A stretch of DNA of 64,000 nucleotides. Source: Sedimentibacter acidaminivorans (GTDB lineage Bacteria; Bacillota; Clostridia; Tissierellales; Sedimentibacteraceae). The stretch spans positions 124,001 to 188,000 of the forward strand of contig NZ_JAGGKS010000003.1 of NCBI RefSeq assembly GCF_017873955.1. Direction: 5' to 3'. Shown in pieces: positions 63,638 to 64,000 of this stretch. A program made the position numbers and the translations under genes. A model generated the notes under the pieces. It had not been told where the DNA came from. It ran no database searches and saw only the letters and a program-made list of their open reading frames with translations. How positions within the stretch are numbered: position 1 is the stretch's first letter; each line of letters begins with the position of its first letter.

Positions 63638-64000
63638 TTATTCAAATATTGCATTTACAAATTCTTTTGCATCAAATGTTTGTAAATCATCTATTTGTTC
63701 ACCTACTCCAATATATTTAATTGGAATATTTAATTCTTTTACAATAGGAAATGCAATTCCTCCTTTTGCTGTTCCGTCCAATTTTGTTAATATCAAACCA
63801 TTTATTTTACAAGCCTCTCCAAAAAGTTTAGCTTGAATTATACCATTTTGACCTGTTGTTGCATCAATTACAAGATAAACATCTATTGTGGCCTGTGAAT
63901 ATTCTCTATCTAATATTTTAAACATTTTGCTTAATTCATTCATTAGATTAACTTTATTATGAAGCCTACCAGCTGTATCACATATTAAAATATCGCTTTT
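63638..64000 (-). CDS. ftsY: Signal recognition particle receptor FtsY (3' end only)
   Basis: The last 120 residues of FtsY. The frame continues past the window edge through KSDILICDTAGRLHNKVNLM, the G3 region of the SRP GTPases, then DATTGQNGIIQAKLF, LTKLDGTAKGGIAFPI and IKYIGVGEQIDDLQTFDA. FtsY is the membrane-associated receptor that docks Ffh. Its start lies beyond base 64000. Confidence 0.97.
   Translation of the reverse strand, partial: KSDILICDTAGRLHNKVNLMNELSKMFKILDREYSQATIDVYLVIDATTGQNGIIQAKLFGEACKINGLILTKLDGTAKGGIAFPIVKELNIPIKYIGVGEQIDDLQTFDAKEFVNAIFE

Noticed and set aside
1-64000. CRISPR arrays, insertion sequences, prophage genes, tRNA or rRNA genes
   Set aside because: None was recognised; the only repeats are those listed, and they lack spacer regularity or transposase genes.

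Overview
The window looks like chromosomal DNA of a low-GC, anaerobic, endospore-forming Firmicute of the class Clostridia or Tissierellia. The evidence is the very AT-rich sequence, the many sporulation genes (spo0A, spoIVB, spoIIM, spoIIIAA to AH, yqfC/yqfD, a gerW/ytfJ homologue, dacF), a ferredoxin-linked 2-oxoacid oxidoreductase, PPDK regulation, T-box and FMN riboswitches and strong GGAGG ribosome binding sites. The genus cannot be fixed from the sequence alone; a Sedimentibacter-like organism would fit. Almost every gene lies on the minus strand. Only ribU and rnpB, near 27.3-28.6 kb, run the other way.

Layout. 0-3.8 kb: a 2-oxoacid:ferredoxin oxidoreductase operon (delta-alpha-beta-gamma) ending in an RpiR-type regulator, with tandem operator-like repeats at its promoter. 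4.0-13.3 kb: tRNA and rRNA modification genes, two D,D-carboxypeptidases, scpAB, deoB, a XerD-like protein, spoIIM and nudF. 13.5-21.6 kb: spo0A, spoIVB, recN, argR, tlyA, xseB, xseA, a TsaD-like protein and nusB. 21.7-27.1 kb: asp23 and the complete spoIIIA operon. 27.2-28.6 kb, plus strand: FMN riboswitch with ribU, then rnpB. 28.6-40 kb: nadE, nif3-like, trmK, rpoD, dnaG, dgt, ppsR, ccpN, T-box with glyS. 40-50.7 kb: recO, era, cdd, an inserted amidohydrolase/BTAD/DUF3048 block, ybeY, phoH, yqfD, yqfC, yqeY, rpsU and a HIT protein. 50.7-58.9 kb: mtaB, yraN, an M18 aminopeptidase, a complete agr quorum-sensing locus, rnhB and rbgA. 59-64 kb: two palindromic repeats, then rplS, trmD, rimM, khpA, rpsP, ffh, ylxM and the 3' end of ftsY.

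Most blocks are standard clostridial housekeeping and sporulation gene orders. The parts worth attention are accessory. The agr locus has the order A-C-D-B, and its 48-residue AgrD precursor overlaps agrB. Two promoters, one for agrDB and one about 330 bp upstream of the agrA start, share an ungapped 47-bp element at exactly the same distance from their -35 boxes. The second promoter drives no recognisable gene and is followed by a hairpin, so it may make an Agr-controlled small RNA. The XerD homologue has lost four of six catalytic residues. One D,D-carboxypeptidase has KIG in place of its KTG box. A BTAD regulator ends in what looks like a degenerate ATPase fragment.

How the genes act together: spo0A, spoIVB, spoIIM, the spoIIIA channel genes and the yqfCD/gerW/dacF group cover several stages of endospore development. 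rplS-trmD-rimM-khpA-rpsP-ffh-ylxM-ftsY links ribosome synthesis to protein targeting. The agr genes form a self-contained peptide signalling circuit. No CRISPR array, insertion sequence, tRNA or rRNA gene was seen.
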